DNA from: Sphingobium sp. V4 | GTDB taxonomy: Bacteria > Pseudomonadota > Alphaproteobacteria > Sphingomonadales > Sphingomonadaceae | Length of the DNA stretch: 64,000 bases | Assembly (NCBI RefSeq): GCF_029590555.1 | Contig: NZ_CP081001.1 | Span: 1,550,001-1,614,000, forward strand | Direction: 5' to 3' | Shown here: piece by piece, positions 38,215-46,944 of the stretch | Numbering within the stretch: the stretch's first letter is position 1 | Layout: the number at the start of each line of letters is the position of its first letter | Program-made: the position numbers and the translations under genes | The notes under the pieces: model-generated | What the model was told of the DNA's origin: nothing | Database searches by the model: none | What the model saw: the letters and a program-made list of their open reading frames with translations, nothing else

Positions 38215-38841
38215 ATGAGCAGCGCAACTGCGACCACCATGGAACCTCGGGCCTATCATCTGCCCGAGGAACCGCACCTCCATGAAGGCCACAGCACCAT
38301 GCTGGGCTTCTGGATGTACCTGATGAGCGACTGCCTCATCTTCGCCATCCTCTTCGCCACCTATGCCGTGCTCGGCGGCAATTTCGCCGGCGGGCCGGGG
38401 CCGAAGGATCTGTTCGACCTGAACCTCATCGCGCTCAACACCGCGATGCTGCTCTTCTCTTCGATCACCTACGGCTTCGCCATGCTGGCGATGGAAAAGA
38501 ACAGGGTCAGCGCCACCCAGGGCTGGCTGCTCGTCACCTTGCTGTTCGGCGGAGCGTTCCTGTTCATCGAACTCTACGAATTCTCGCACCTGATCCATGA
38601 GGGTGCGGGCCCGTGGCGTTCGGCTTTCCTGTCGGCCTTCTTCACCCTGGTCGGCACCCACGGCCTGCACGTCACCTTCGGTTCGATCTGGCTGATCACG
38701 CTGATGGTGCAGGTCGCGAAAAAAGGCCTGATCCCCGCCAATAAGCGCCGCCTGATGTGCCTCAGCATGTTCTGGCACTTCCTCGACGTCATCTGGATCG
38801 GCGTCTTCACCTTTGTCTATCTGATGGGAATGCTGCGATGA
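38215..38841 (+). CDS. cyoC: Cytochrome bo3 ubiquinol oxidase subunit III
   Basis: 208 residues with five membrane helices, ending in the family's [20 protein letters not shown] motif. [20 protein letters not shown] is the conserved first helix of the five-helix form of subunit III. The ATG at 38215 starts 5 bases after the cyoB stop; an in-frame extension to 38065 inside cyoB is not expected to be translated. Confidence 0.95.
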   Translation: MSSATATTMEPRAYHLPEEPHLHEGHSTMLGFWMYLMSDCLIFAILFATYAVLGGNFAGGPGPKDLFDLNLIALNTAMLLFSSITYGFAMLAMEKNRVSATQGWLLVTLLFGGAFLFIELYEFSHLIHEGAGPWRSAFLSAFFTLVGTHGLHVTFGSIWLITLMVQVAKKGLIPANKRRLMCLSMFWHFLDVIWIGVFTFVYLMGMLR

Positions 38842-39254
38842 GCGATGCCGTCCACAGCCACGAAAGCCACGGGCATCATGACGACCACGCCCATGGGCAT
38901 CATGATGAAGGCGCGCATGGCAGCTATGGCAGCTACATGATCGGGTTCGGCCTGTCGGTGATCCTGACCGCCATCCCCTTCTGGCTGGTGATGTCGGGCA
39001 CGCTCGGCAATCCGCAGCTGACCGGCTTCATCATCATGGCCTTCGCCGCCGTGCAGGTGGTGGTCCACATGATCTACTTCCTGCACATGAACACCCGCGT
39101 CGAAGGCGGCTGGTCGTTCATGGCCATGATGCTGACCATCGTGCTGGTCGTCATCACCCTGTCGGGTTCGATGTGGGTCATGTATCATCTGAACGCCAAC
39201 ATGATGCCCCATGCCGACATGAACGCCATGCAGCATATGAGCGAGATGCCGTGA
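38838..39254 (+). CDS. cyoD: Cytochrome bo3 ubiquinol oxidase subunit IV
   Basis: 138 residues with three membrane helices ([60 protein letters not shown]). The first 30 residues are strikingly His-rich ([20 protein letters not shown]), about one third His, which is not part of the usual core and could bind metal. Its ATG overlaps the cyoC stop by 4 bases. CyoD assists assembly of the oxidase. Confidence 0.93.
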   Translation: MSDAVHSHESHGHHDDHAHGHHDEGAHGSYGSYMIGFGLSVILTAIPFWLVMSGTLGNPQLTGFIIMAFAAVQVVVHMIYFLHMNTRVEGGWSFMAMMLTIVLVVITLSGSMWVMYHLNANMMPHADMNAMQHMSEMP

Positions 39255-39970
39255 CAACGGCGCAAACCGGGGGGCGCCGCCGGCGCTCCCCGGCGTTCCT
39301 GATCGGCCTGACGCTGATCGCCCTCCTTCTTTTTTCCGGCTTCTGCGCGCTCGGCGCCTGGCAGGTCCAGCGTCTGGGCTGGAAGCGCGACCTGATCGCC
39401 CGCGTCGACGCCCGTATCCATGCCGCGCCCGTAGCGGCGCCCGACCGCGCGCGTCGCGACGACGAATATCGGCGCGTCGCCACGAGCGGCGTCTTCCTCC
39501 ATGATAAGGCCGCGTTGGCGCAGGCCTCCACCGTCCGGGGCGCCGGCTATTGGGTGCTCACCCCGCTGCGCCGTCAGGACGGCACGATCATCCTCATCAA
39601 CCGCGGCTTCGTACCCGATCGCAAGACGGCCTATGACCGTCCGCAAGGGACCGTGCGGATCGCCGGACTGCTGCGGCTGACCGAGCCGGGCGGCGGCTTC
39701 CTGCGCGACAATGATCCCGCTGCCGACAGATGGTATTCAAGGGATGTGGACGCCATCGCACGGGCGCGGGACATCGGCACGGTCGCCAACTATTTCATCG
39801 ATGCCGAAGCGCGCCCCTCCTCCGCCGGCTTCCCGGTCGGCGGGCTGACGGTCGTGTCCTTCCCCAACAATCATCTGCAATATGCGATCACCTGGTTCGT
39901 ACTGGCGGCGATGACCCTGGGCGCCTATATTCTCGTCATGCGCCAGACAGGAAAAGACGGCCGGGGATGA
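39251..39970 (+). CDS. SURF1-family oxidase assembly protein
   Basis: 239 residues starting at a GTG that overlaps the cyoD stop (GTGA). Two membrane helices frame a periplasmic domain: FLIGLTLIALLLFSGFCALG plus GAWQVQRLGWKRDLIARVD at the start, GYWVLTPLRRQDGTIILINRG and PNNHLQYAITWFVLAAMTLG at the end, which is the SURF1 signature. SURF1 helps insert heme a in cytochrome oxidases; here it is coupled to a quinol oxidase operon. Followed by regB with a 4-base overlap. Confidence 0.93.
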   Translation: MTTAQTGGRRRRSPAFLIGLTLIALLLFSGFCALGAWQVQRLGWKRDLIARVDARIHAAPVAAPDRARRDDEYRRVATSGVFLHDKAALAQASTVRGAGYWVLTPLRRQDGTIILINRGFVPDRKTAYDRPQGTVRIAGLLRLTEPGGGFLRDNDPAADRWYSRDVDAIARARDIGTVANYFIDAEARPSSAGFPVGGLTVVSFPNNHLQYAITWFVLAAMTLGAYILVMRQTGKDGRG

Positions 39971-41292
39971 GCGCCAAGGCGCCGAACCGCGCGCGCTGGT
40001 TGCCCAGCCAGTGGCCCGCCGACGCGGCCGGCCGCAAGAATATGGCGCTTCTCGTCCAGCTTCGCTGGATCGCCATCGCCGGGCAGATCGCGACCATCCT
40101 GATCGTCCATCATGGCATGGGCATCCGCCTGCCGCTGCTGCCGATGCTAGTGGTTCCCTGCATCGCCATCGCCATGAACCTGGGCAGCCTGATGGTGCTG
40201 CGCGGCCGCACCGACATCAGCCATGCCGAGCTGTTCCTGGCGCTGCTGTTCGATGTCATCGCGCTCACGACCCTGCTGTACCTGAGCGGCGGGGCGACCA
40301 ATCCATTCGTGTCGCTCTATCTGGTGCAGGTGGCGCTGGGGGCCATGCTGCTCCATCGGTGGAGCGCCTGGGGGATCGTCACCGTGTCGTCGCTCTGTGC
40401 GGCAGGCCTTGGCTTCGCCTACCGTCCGCTCAACCTGAGCGACGCGCTGGAGGGGCGGCTGTTCGACCTCCACATCGTCGGCACCTGGATCTGCTTCACC
40501 ATGATCGCGGTGCTGCTGGTCCTGTTCATGACCCGCATCAACCAGAATCTCCAAGTGCGTGAAGCCTATCTCGCGCGGCTGCGCCAGCAGGCGGCGGAGG
40601 AAGAGCATATCGTGCGGATGGGATTGCTGGCGTCGGGCGCCGCGCATGAATTGGGCACGCCCCTCGCCCAACTGGCCGTCGTGCTGGGGGATTGGCGGCA
40701 CATGCCCGAAATCAATCGCCACCCCGCGCTGGTGGAGGAGGTCGGCGAGATGGAGACGGCGGTCAAGCGCTGCAAGGCGATATTGAGCGGCATCCTTATG
40801 TCCGCCGGCGAGGCGCGCGGCGAGGCGCCGGAAGTGACCAATGTCCGCGACTTCATCGACATCATCGCGCGCGACTGGCGCGGCGCCAATCCGGGCATGG
40901 CGCTGCGTTGCGACTTTGGTCCCCATGATTACCCCCGGATCGTCGCCGATCCGGTGATCCGCCAGGCCGTGACCAACCTGCTCGACAATGCGCGCGAGGC
41001 AGGCGCGACCTATATCAACATGATGGTCAGCCGGGACAGCCAGTGGCTGCATATCGCCGTGCGCGACAATGGCCCCGGTTTCAGCGATGACATGCTCGCC
41101 GATGTCGGCAAGCCATACCGGTCGAGCAAGGGCAAGCAGGGCGGCGGGCTTGGCCTGTTCCTGGTGGTCAATGTGGTGCGCAAGCTGGGCGGAAGGGTCG
41201 ACGCCAGCAATGGCACGGAAGGCGGCGCGATGATCCTGCTTCGCCTGCCGCTGGCGACACTGGCCCTGGAGGAGACAGGCTTTGGCGACTGA
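39967..41292 (+). CDS. regB: Redox sensor histidine kinase, RegB/PrrB/ActS type
   Basis: 441 residues with about six membrane helices in the first half. The ubiquinone-binding heptapeptide GGATNPF is in the loop after LLYLSG; the H box is AHELGTPLAQL with His near 227; KRCKAILSGIL holds a Cys at the position of the redox-active RegB cysteine; N box NLLDNAREAG, G boxes DNGPGFSDD and KQGGGLGLFLVV. RegB senses the quinone pool and phosphorylates RegA. The ATG overlaps the surf1 stop by 4 bases, putting a redox sensor in the same transcript as the terminal oxidase. Confidence 0.93.
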   Translation: MSAKAPNRARWLPSQWPADAAGRKNMALLVQLRWIAIAGQIATILIVHHGMGIRLPLLPMLVVPCIAIAMNLGSLMVLRGRTDISHAELFLALLFDVIALTTLLYLSGGATNPFVSLYLVQVALGAMLLHRWSAWGIVTVSSLCAAGLGFAYRPLNLSDALEGRLFDLHIVGTWICFTMIAVLLVLFMTRINQNLQVREAYLARLRQQAAEEEHIVRMGLLASGAAHELGTPLAQLAVVLGDWRHMPEINRHPALVEEVGEMETAVKRCKAILSGILMSAGEARGEAPEVTNVRDFIDIIARDWRGANPGMALRCDFGPHDYPRIVADPVIRQAVTNLLDNAREAGATYINMMVSRDSQWLHIAVRDNGPGFSDDMLADVGKPYRSSKGKQGGGLGLFLVVNVVRKLGGRVDASNGTEGGAMILLRLPLATLALEETGFGD

Positions 41293-41815
41293 AAGGCAGT
41301 TGTTGATCGTCGAGGATGATGACGCTTTCGCCAAGACGCTCAAGCGCTCCTTCGAGCGGCGCGGCTATGAAGTGCTGCTGGCCGACAGCCTGGAAGCGGT
41401 CCACCGCCTGCTCGCCACGCAGCGGCCGGGCTTTGCCGTCGTGGACCTGAAGCTGGGGCCGCAATCCGGGCTGGCTTGCGTGCAGGCGCTGCACGCCCAT
41501 GATCCCGCAATGCTGATCGTCGTGCTGACCGGGTTCGCCAGCATCGCGACCGCCGTGGAAGCCATCAAGCTGGGCGCGACCAACTATCTGGCCAAGCCGT
41601 CCAACACGGACGACATCGAGGCGGCATTCGCGCGGTCGGGCGGGAATCCGGACGCGCCGCTCGCGCCGCGCCCGACTTCGATCAAGACGCTGGAGTGGGA
41701 ACATATCCACGAAGTGCTGAAGGACAGCGACTTCAACATTTCCGAGGCCGCGCGGCGGCTGGGGATGCACCGGCGCACCCTGGCCCGCAAGCTGGCGAAG
41801 CGGCAGGTCGGCTGA
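41282..41815 (+). CDS. regA: Redox response regulator, RegA/PrrA/ActR type
   Basis: 177 residues: receiver domain with EDDDAF, phospho-acceptor Asp near 55 (AVVDLKLGP), VLTGFAS and KPS, then a linker and a Fis-type HTH (NISEAARRLGMHRRTLARKL), the near-invariant DNA-binding motif of RegA proteins. Start is TTG at 41282, preceded by GGAGGAG at a proper distance; no ATG is available nearby. It overlaps regB by 11 bases. In relatives it controls respiration, carbon and nitrogen fixation genes. Confidence 0.93.
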   Translation: MATERQLLIVEDDDAFAKTLKRSFERRGYEVLLADSLEAVHRLLATQRPGFAVVDLKLGPQSGLACVQALHAHDPAMLIVVLTGFASIATAVEAIKLGATNYLAKPSNTDDIEAAFARSGGNPDAPLAPRPTSIKTLEWEHIHEVLKDSDFNISEAARRLGMHRRTLARKLAKRQVG

Positions 41816-41870
41816 GGATCACGTCATGGAGCCGCCTCCCCGCCGAAGCAGGGAGAGGCGGATGCAGGCG

Positions 41871-44537
41871 TCAGGCCGGGACGCTGGCGAGCGCAGCCTT
41901 GACCGCGTCGAGCGCAGCCTGCGCCTTGTCGCCATCGGGGCCACCACCCTGCGCCATGTCGGGGCGGCCGCCGCCGCCCTTCCCGCCCAGCGCTTCCACG
42001 CCCGCGCGGACGAGATCGACGGCGCTGACCTGCCCCTTGAGGTCGTCGGTCACGCCCACCGCGATGGTGGCGCGGCCTTCCACCACGGCGAGCACGGCCG
42101 ATACGCCGCTGCCCAGCGTCGCCTTGTTCTGATCGACGATGCCGCGCAGTTCCTTGGGGTCGAGCCCGTCGATGACCTGGCCGAGAAAGTCGATGCTGCC
42201 GACCTTCTCCGGACCGGCCGCCTGGGCGGACCCGCCGCCACCGAGCGCCAGCGCCTTCTTCGCGTCGGCGAGGTCGCGTTCCAGCTTGCGGCTCTGTTCG
42301 ACCAGCGCGGCGATGCGCGCGGGCACGTCTTCGGGCGTGGTCTTGAGCGCGGCAGCGGTCTGGCGCAGCTTCTCGTCGCGCTCGCTCAGCCACAGGCGCG
42401 CGGCCTCGCCGGTCAGTGCCTCGATCCGGCGGACGCCCGAGGAGACGGCGCTTTCCGAGACGATCTTGAACAGGGCGATGTCCCCGGTCGCGCGGACATG
42501 GGTGCCGCCGCACAGTTCGACCGAATAGCTTTGTTCGTCGCCCCCAACGCCCGGACGCCCCATGGACAGGACGCGGACCTCGTCGCCATATTTCTCGCCG
42601 AACAGCGCCATGGCGCCGGCCGCGATGGCGTCATCGGGCGTCATGAGGCGGGTCGTGACCTCTTCATTGTGACGAATTTGCGCGTTCACATCGGCCTCGA
42701 TCGCGGCGATCTGCGCCGGGGTGAGGGCTTCGGGGTGCGAGAAGTCGAAGCGCAGGCGATCGGGCGCGACCAGGCTGCCCTTCTGCGTGACATGCGCGCC
42801 CAGTTCCTTGCGGAGAGCGGCGTGCATCAGATGGGTGGCGCTGTGATTGGCGCGGACGCGATCGCGACGCTCCACATCCACGACCAGGTGGACGGTGTCG
42901 CCGATCTTGACGCTGCCCGCCTCGATCGTCGCGCGATGGGCGTGGAGTCGACCGAGCGGCTTGGACGTATCCTCGACCTTCGCGGACAGGCCGGCTTGCG
43001 ACGTGATGACGCCCGCGTCGCCCATCTGGCCGCCGCTTTCGCCATAGAAAGGCGTCTGGTTGGTGACGATGGTGACGGTGTCGCCAGCGCTCGCGCTGTC
43101 GAAGTTCACACCGTCCTTGACGATCGCCAGCACCTCGCCCTCGCCCTCGGTCGAGGAATAGCCGATGAACTCGGTATTGCCGGCCTTTTCAGCGATGTCG
43201 AACCAGATTTCGTCCGACGCCTTTTCGCCCGATCCCTTCCAGGCGGCGCGCGCGGCGGCCTTCTGTTCGGCCATGGCGCTGTCGAAACCGGCGCGATCGA
43301 CGGTCAGGCCGCGCGAGCGCAGCGCGTCCTCGGTCAGGTCATAGGGGAAGCCATAGGTGTCGTAGAGCTTGAACGCGGTCTCGCCGGGCAGCGTGCCGCC
43401 TTCGCCAAGGTCGCCGGTCGCTTCGTCGAGCAGACGCAGGCCGTTTTCCAGCGTCTTGCGGAAACGGGTTTCCTCGCGCAGCAGGGTTTCCTCGATCAGC
43501 GGCTGGGCGCGGACCAGTTCGGGATAGGCGCCGCCCATTTCGGAGACGAGGCTCGAAACCAGACGATACATCAGCGGGTCTTTCGCCCCGATGATATGGG
43601 CGTGCCGCATGGCGCGGCGCATGATCCGGCGCAGGACATAGCCACGGCCTTCGTTCGCAGGCAGCACGCCGTCCGCGATCAGGAAGCTGGTCGAACGCAA
43701 ATGGTCGGCGATGACGCGATGGCTGGCCTTGTGCTCGCCGTCGGTCGCGGTCTTGCTGAGCGCGCCGCTCTCGGCGATCAGCGCCTTGAACGTGTCGGTA
43801 TCATAATTGTCGTGAACGCCCTGAAGCACGGCGGCGATGCGCTCCAGCCCCATGCCGGTGTCGATCGAGGGCTTGGGCAGTTCGCTGACGATCTCGTTCG
43901 CTTCCTGCTCATATTGCATGAAGACGAGGTTCCATATCTCGACGAACCGGTCGCCATCCTCTTCCGGGCTACCCGGAGGGCCGCCCCAGATATGGTCGCC
44001 ATGGTCGTAGAAGATTTCCGAGCAGGGACCGCAGGGGCCGCTGTCGCCCATCGCCCAGAAATTATCCTTGGTCGGGATGCGGATGATGCGCTCTTCGGGC
44101 AGGCCGGCGATCTTCTTCCACAGGTCGAACGCCTCGTCGTCCGTGTGATAGACGGTCGCGGTCAGCTTGTCGGCGGGCAGCCCCCATTCCTTGGTCAGCA
44201 GGGTCCAGGCATGGGTGATCGCCTGTTCCTTGAAATAGTCGCCGAAGCTGAAATTCCCCAGCATTTCAAAGAAGGTATGATGGCGCGCGGTATAGCCGAC
44301 ATTGTCGAGATCATTATGCTTGCCACCGGCGCGGACCGACTTCTGGCTCGACGTCGCGGTCTTGTAAGGGCGCGTTTCCAGACCCGTAAAGACATTCTTG
44401 AACGGCACCATGCCCGCATTCACGAACATCAAAGTCGGGTCGTTGTGCGGCACCAGCGGGGCGGACGGAACGATGGTGTGGCCGTTGGCCCCGAAATAGT
44501 CGAGGAAGGAGCGGCGAATGTCGTTGGTCGAGGTCAT
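41871..44537 (-). CDS. alaS: Alanine--tRNA ligase
   Basis: 888 residues, full length. The class II catalytic core begins [20 protein letters not shown] and includes [13 protein letters not shown] and [13 protein letters not shown]. The editing domain has [12 protein letters not shown] with the zinc-site His residues and [12 protein letters not shown]. The C-Ala domain ends the protein ([16 protein letters not shown]). Charges tRNA-Ala and clears misacylated Ser or Gly. It stands alone, convergent with regA. Confidence 0.97.
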   Translation of the reverse strand: MTSTNDIRRSFLDYFGANGHTIVPSAPLVPHNDPTLMFVNAGMVPFKNVFTGLETRPYKTATSSQKSVRAGGKHNDLDNVGYTARHHTFFEMLGNFSFGDYFKEQAITHAWTLLTKEWGLPADKLTATVYHTDDEAFDLWKKIAGLPEERIIRIPTKDNFWAMGDSGPCGPCSEIFYDHGDHIWGGPPGSPEEDGDRFVEIWNLVFMQYEQEANEIVSELPKPSIDTGMGLERIAAVLQGVHDNYDTDTFKALIAESGALSKTATDGEHKASHRVIADHLRSTSFLIADGVLPANEGRGYVLRRIMRRAMRHAHIIGAKDPLMYRLVSSLVSEMGGAYPELVRAQPLIEETLLREETRFRKTLENGLRLLDEATGDLGEGGTLPGETAFKLYDTYGFPYDLTEDALRSRGLTVDRAGFDSAMAEQKAAARAAWKGSGEKASDEIWFDIAEKAGNTEFIGYSSTEGEGEVLAIVKDGVNFDSASAGDTVTIVTNQTPFYGESGGQMGDAGVITSQAGLSAKVEDTSKPLGRLHAHRATIEAGSVKIGDTVHLVVDVERRDRVRANHSATHLMHAALRKELGAHVTQKGSLVAPDRLRFDFSHPEALTPAQIAAIEADVNAQIRHNEEVTTRLMTPDDAIAAGAMALFGEKYGDEVRVLSMGRPGVGGDEQSYSVELCGGTHVRATGDIALFKIVSESAVSSGVRRIEALTGEAARLWLSERDEKLRQTAAALKTTPEDVPARIAALVEQSRKLERDLADAKKALALGGGGSAQAAGPEKVGSIDFLGQVIDGLDPKELRGIVDQNKATLGSGVSAVLAVVEGRATIAVGVTDDLKGQVSAVDLVRAGVEALGGKGGGGRPDMAQGGGPDGDKAQAALDAVKAALASVPA

Positions 44538-44605
44538 GCGCGCGATTTAGTGGGAAGCGGCCCGCCGCACAAGCGGGGGATTTGGTCGCGGTGCAACATC
44601 ACTCT

Positions 44606-44890
44606 TCAGATTAGTTGTAGCGTGACCTCCACACCATAGTCATGTCGCGCATCGGCGAACATGGTTGCCGCCTGCGCCAAAAAATCGGACATCTCGGCCG
44701 GCAGGCGGTCGATATTTCTTATCGTCACACAAAAGGGCGGCTCGACGGCGTTAATGTCACCCAACAGGCTGTCGTATAGCGCGTCTAAATTAAGGCCATG
44801 CCAGTCGGGTGCTCCCAGTTTTGGCAACAAGGCCAGATAGAAGTCCAATGGCTTTGTCCAGCCGCACGCATCGAGTTCAATCAACCTCAT
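44606..44890 (-). CDS. Barstar-like protein
   Basis: 94 residues from the chosen start MRLIELDACGW; the frame extends 10 residues upstream but would then overlap the next gene. LELDA, LPKLGAPDWHGLNLDALYD and VTIRNIDRLP, then ADARHDYGVEVTLQ match the barstar (ribonuclease inhibitor) fold, with the W-G-x-N-L-D-A-L helix that occupies the barnase active site. No barnase-like ribonuclease gene is adjacent. An M24 peptidase gene lies directly upstream on the same strand. Confidence 0.8.
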   Translation of the reverse strand: MRLIELDACGWTKPLDFYLALLPKLGAPDWHGLNLDALYDSLLGDINAVEPPFCVTIRNIDRLPAEMSDFLAQAATMFADARHDYGVEVTLQLI

Positions 44891-44900
44891 CTTACCATGT

Positions 44901-46160
44901 TTATCCGATGGGCTCTTCAATCGACACCGGCGGTTTCGAGAACCATGCCGGTCCCTGCGGGGTCATGTGGAAACAATCCTCCATGCGGACGCCCATCACG
45001 CCTGGCAGATAGAGACCCGGTTCGTTGGAAAAGCACATGCCGACGTCCAGCTTCGTGGCTTCGCCATGGACGAGGTTGACCGGCTCATGCCCCTCCATGC
45101 CGATGCCGTGGCCGGTGCGGTGGGACAGACCGGGGAGCGCATAGCCGGGGCCGTAGCCCTGTGTTTCGTACCAGCGGCGCACGGCATCATCGACTGATCC
45201 CGCCGGGACGCCCAGCCTTGCCGCCTCGATGGCGATCATCTGGCCCTGCGACACGTCGTTCCAGACCTTGCGCTGCTGCGCGGTGGGCGCGGCGCCATGG
45301 ACGAAGGTACGGCTGATGTCGGACTGATAATCCTCGACCGTGCAGCCGCAGTCCATCAGCACGACCTCGCCCGCGCGCACCGCCTGCGGCTTGCCCGATC
45401 CATGCGGATAGGCGGCGGCTTCGCCGAGCAGGATCAGGTTGAATTCGACTTTGCCGCCCAGTTGCTTCGTCGCGGCGCTCATCAGCGCACCGATGTCGGC
45501 GGGGGTCATGCCGGGCTTCACCTGCGGGTAGGTCCAGCGATAGGCGGCCATGGTGACGTCGGCGGCAGCCTGCATAAGCGCGATTTCGGCGGCGGTCTTG
45601 CGCATACGGATCGCGCGGGTGACGGGGTCTTTCACCAAAGTCGCGGCAGGCAACGCGGCGTGCAGGCCATCGACCGCGAAATAGCGGACGGTTTCCTCGA
45701 TGCCGATGCGGCCCTTCACCAAACCCTTTGCGGTCAGGAAGTCGGCGATCGGGGCATAGGGACTTTCATGCTCCTGCCAGACGCGCACCTCGGCCGGGAT
45801 AGCGAGCGATTCGTCGATCGACGGTTTCTCGAAAAAGGGGCAGACGATGAGCGGCGCACCGCTGGCCGGGATAACGGCGGCGGTCAGACGTTCGCTGCGG
45901 TGCCAGCGGATGCCGCTATAATAAATGAGGCTGGCACCCGGTTCGATCAACAGCGCGTCGATGCCCGCCGCCTGCATCGCCGTTTGCGCGCGGGCGAGTC
46001 GGTCTGCGCGCTCGGCCTTGCCGATCGGGGCGACAGCGCCAGTGAGGGATTTCAGCGCCTCGGTGGCTTTTTCCTGCGCGAAGAGACGCGGGGCGACGAG
46101 CGACGTGGCGATCCCGGCGGCGGCATAGCGCAGCAAGGTGCGGCGGTCAGGCGTAGGCAT
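44901..46160 (-). CDS. M24-family Xaa-Pro peptidase, Tat-exported
   Basis: 419 residues. A twin-arginine signal (DRRTLLRYAAAGIATSLVAP) indicates export folded. Creatinase-like N-terminal domain, then the pita-bread catalytic domain with metal ligands: Asp in MDCGCTVED and YQSDISRTF, His in SHRTGHGIGMEGHEP, Glu in FSNEPGLY and in VRMEDCF. It cleaves N-terminal residues before proline. Downstream gene barstar-like starts 11 bases later; upstream it overlaps the GST gene by 14 bases. Confidence 0.92.
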   Translation of the reverse strand: MPTPDRRTLLRYAAAGIATSLVAPRLFAQEKATEALKSLTGAVAPIGKAERADRLARAQTAMQAAGIDALLIEPGASLIYYSGIRWHRSERLTAAVIPASGAPLIVCPFFEKPSIDESLAIPAEVRVWQEHESPYAPIADFLTAKGLVKGRIGIEETVRYFAVDGLHAALPAATLVKDPVTRAIRMRKTAAEIALMQAAADVTMAAYRWTYPQVKPGMTPADIGALMSAATKQLGGKVEFNLILLGEAAAYPHGSGKPQAVRAGEVVLMDCGCTVEDYQSDISRTFVHGAAPTAQQRKVWNDVSQGQMIAIEAARLGVPAGSVDDAVRRWYETQGYGPGYALPGLSHRTGHGIGMEGHEPVNLVHGEATKLDVGMCFSNEPGLYLPGVMGVRMEDCFHMTPQGPAWFSKPPVSIEEPIG

Positions 46161-46773
46161 ATGCGCCTCCGGTCTTGAGGGCGGCCTGATAGGCGGGTCG
46201 GGCGTGCATCTCGTCCAGCCAGCGGATGATGTTAGGGCGCGATTCGCTCAGGCCGCCACGCGCGCGGGACGCCTCCAGCGGGAAGCTCATCATCATGTCG
46301 GCGGCGGTGAAGGCGTCACCCGCGAAATAGGGGCGCGACGCCAGTTCGGTTTCGAGCCAGTCGAGATGATCGTCCAGCATCTTCTGCACCGTGGGCCGCG
46401 CGGGGCGACCGAGCAGGCCGAGCTTGCCGATGATGAGCAGCGCCAGCAGCGGCGGCATCATCGATCCTTCGGCATAGTGCATATATTGGCGGTAGCGGAT
46501 CGCGCTTTCCGTATCGGCAGGCGGGCCGAAGCGGTTGCCGGCGCGGGCGACCAGATGCTCCATGATCGCGCCGGTTTCGATCAGGCGATGGCCGTCCACC
46601 TCCACCACCGGGGAGCGACCGAGCGCGTGGATGGCGCGCAATTCTGCGGGCGCGCGCATCGTCTTGGCGTCGCGTTCGTAGCGGCGGACTTGATAGGGTT
46701 CGCCCAGTTCCTCCAGCAGCCAGAGGATGCGTTGCGACCGGCTGTTGTTCAAATGATGGACGATGATCGTCAT
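46147..46773 (-). CDS. Glutathione S-transferase
   Basis: 208 residues. N-terminal thioredoxin fold: IIVHHLNNSRSQRILWLLEE with Ser-Arg in the active-site helix, GRSPVVEVDGHRLIETGAIM (cis-Pro and Glu-Thr GSH site). C-terminal helical domain with AGDAFTAADMMMSFPLEA (the conserved N-capping box Asp). Typical beta-like bacterial GST. First gene of a GST-M24-barstar-like run on the minus strand, overlapping the next gene by 14 bases. Confidence 0.93.
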   Translation of the reverse strand: MTIIVHHLNNSRSQRILWLLEELGEPYQVRRYERDAKTMRAPAELRAIHALGRSPVVEVDGHRLIETGAIMEHLVARAGNRFGPPADTESAIRYRQYMHYAEGSMMPPLLALLIIGKLGLLGRPARPTVQKMLDDHLDWLETELASRPYFAGDAFTAADMMMSFPLEASRARGGLSESRPNIIRWLDEMHARPAYQAALKTGGAYAYA

Positions 46774-46846
46774 GGCGGCTCCCTTGCTGCGCGCCGGTCA
46801 GGGCGTAACGCAGCATGGAAGGGTTGCCAAGTTCAAGCCAGGCCCC

Positions 46847-46934
46847 GTCATCCCCGCGCAGGCGGGAATCCTTCTCCCGACCTCGCGCAGGAGGATGGCT
46901 TTGGAGATGGATCCCCGCCTGAGCCGGGATGAAC
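46847..46934. repeat. REP-like inverted repeat pair
   Basis: A GTCATCCCCGCGCAGGCGGG unit (46847-46866) faces a related inverted unit ending CCGGGATGAAC (46909-46934), in the gap between the GST and malate synthase genes. Similar palindromic units appear at 62642, 62815 and about 49083, so it is a dispersed extragenic repeat. Confidence 0.6.
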
Positions 46935-46944
46935 GTGCTTATTT

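Noticed and set aside
39251..39970. SURF1 as evidence that the oxidase is a cytochrome c oxidase (ctaD type)
   Set aside because: CyoA lacks the Cu-A cysteines and subunit order is cyoABCD, so it is a quinol oxidase despite SURF1.
41826..44639. A 937-residue plus-strand frame opposite alaS
   Set aside because: Longer than alaS but without any motif; alaS is unmistakable on the other strand.
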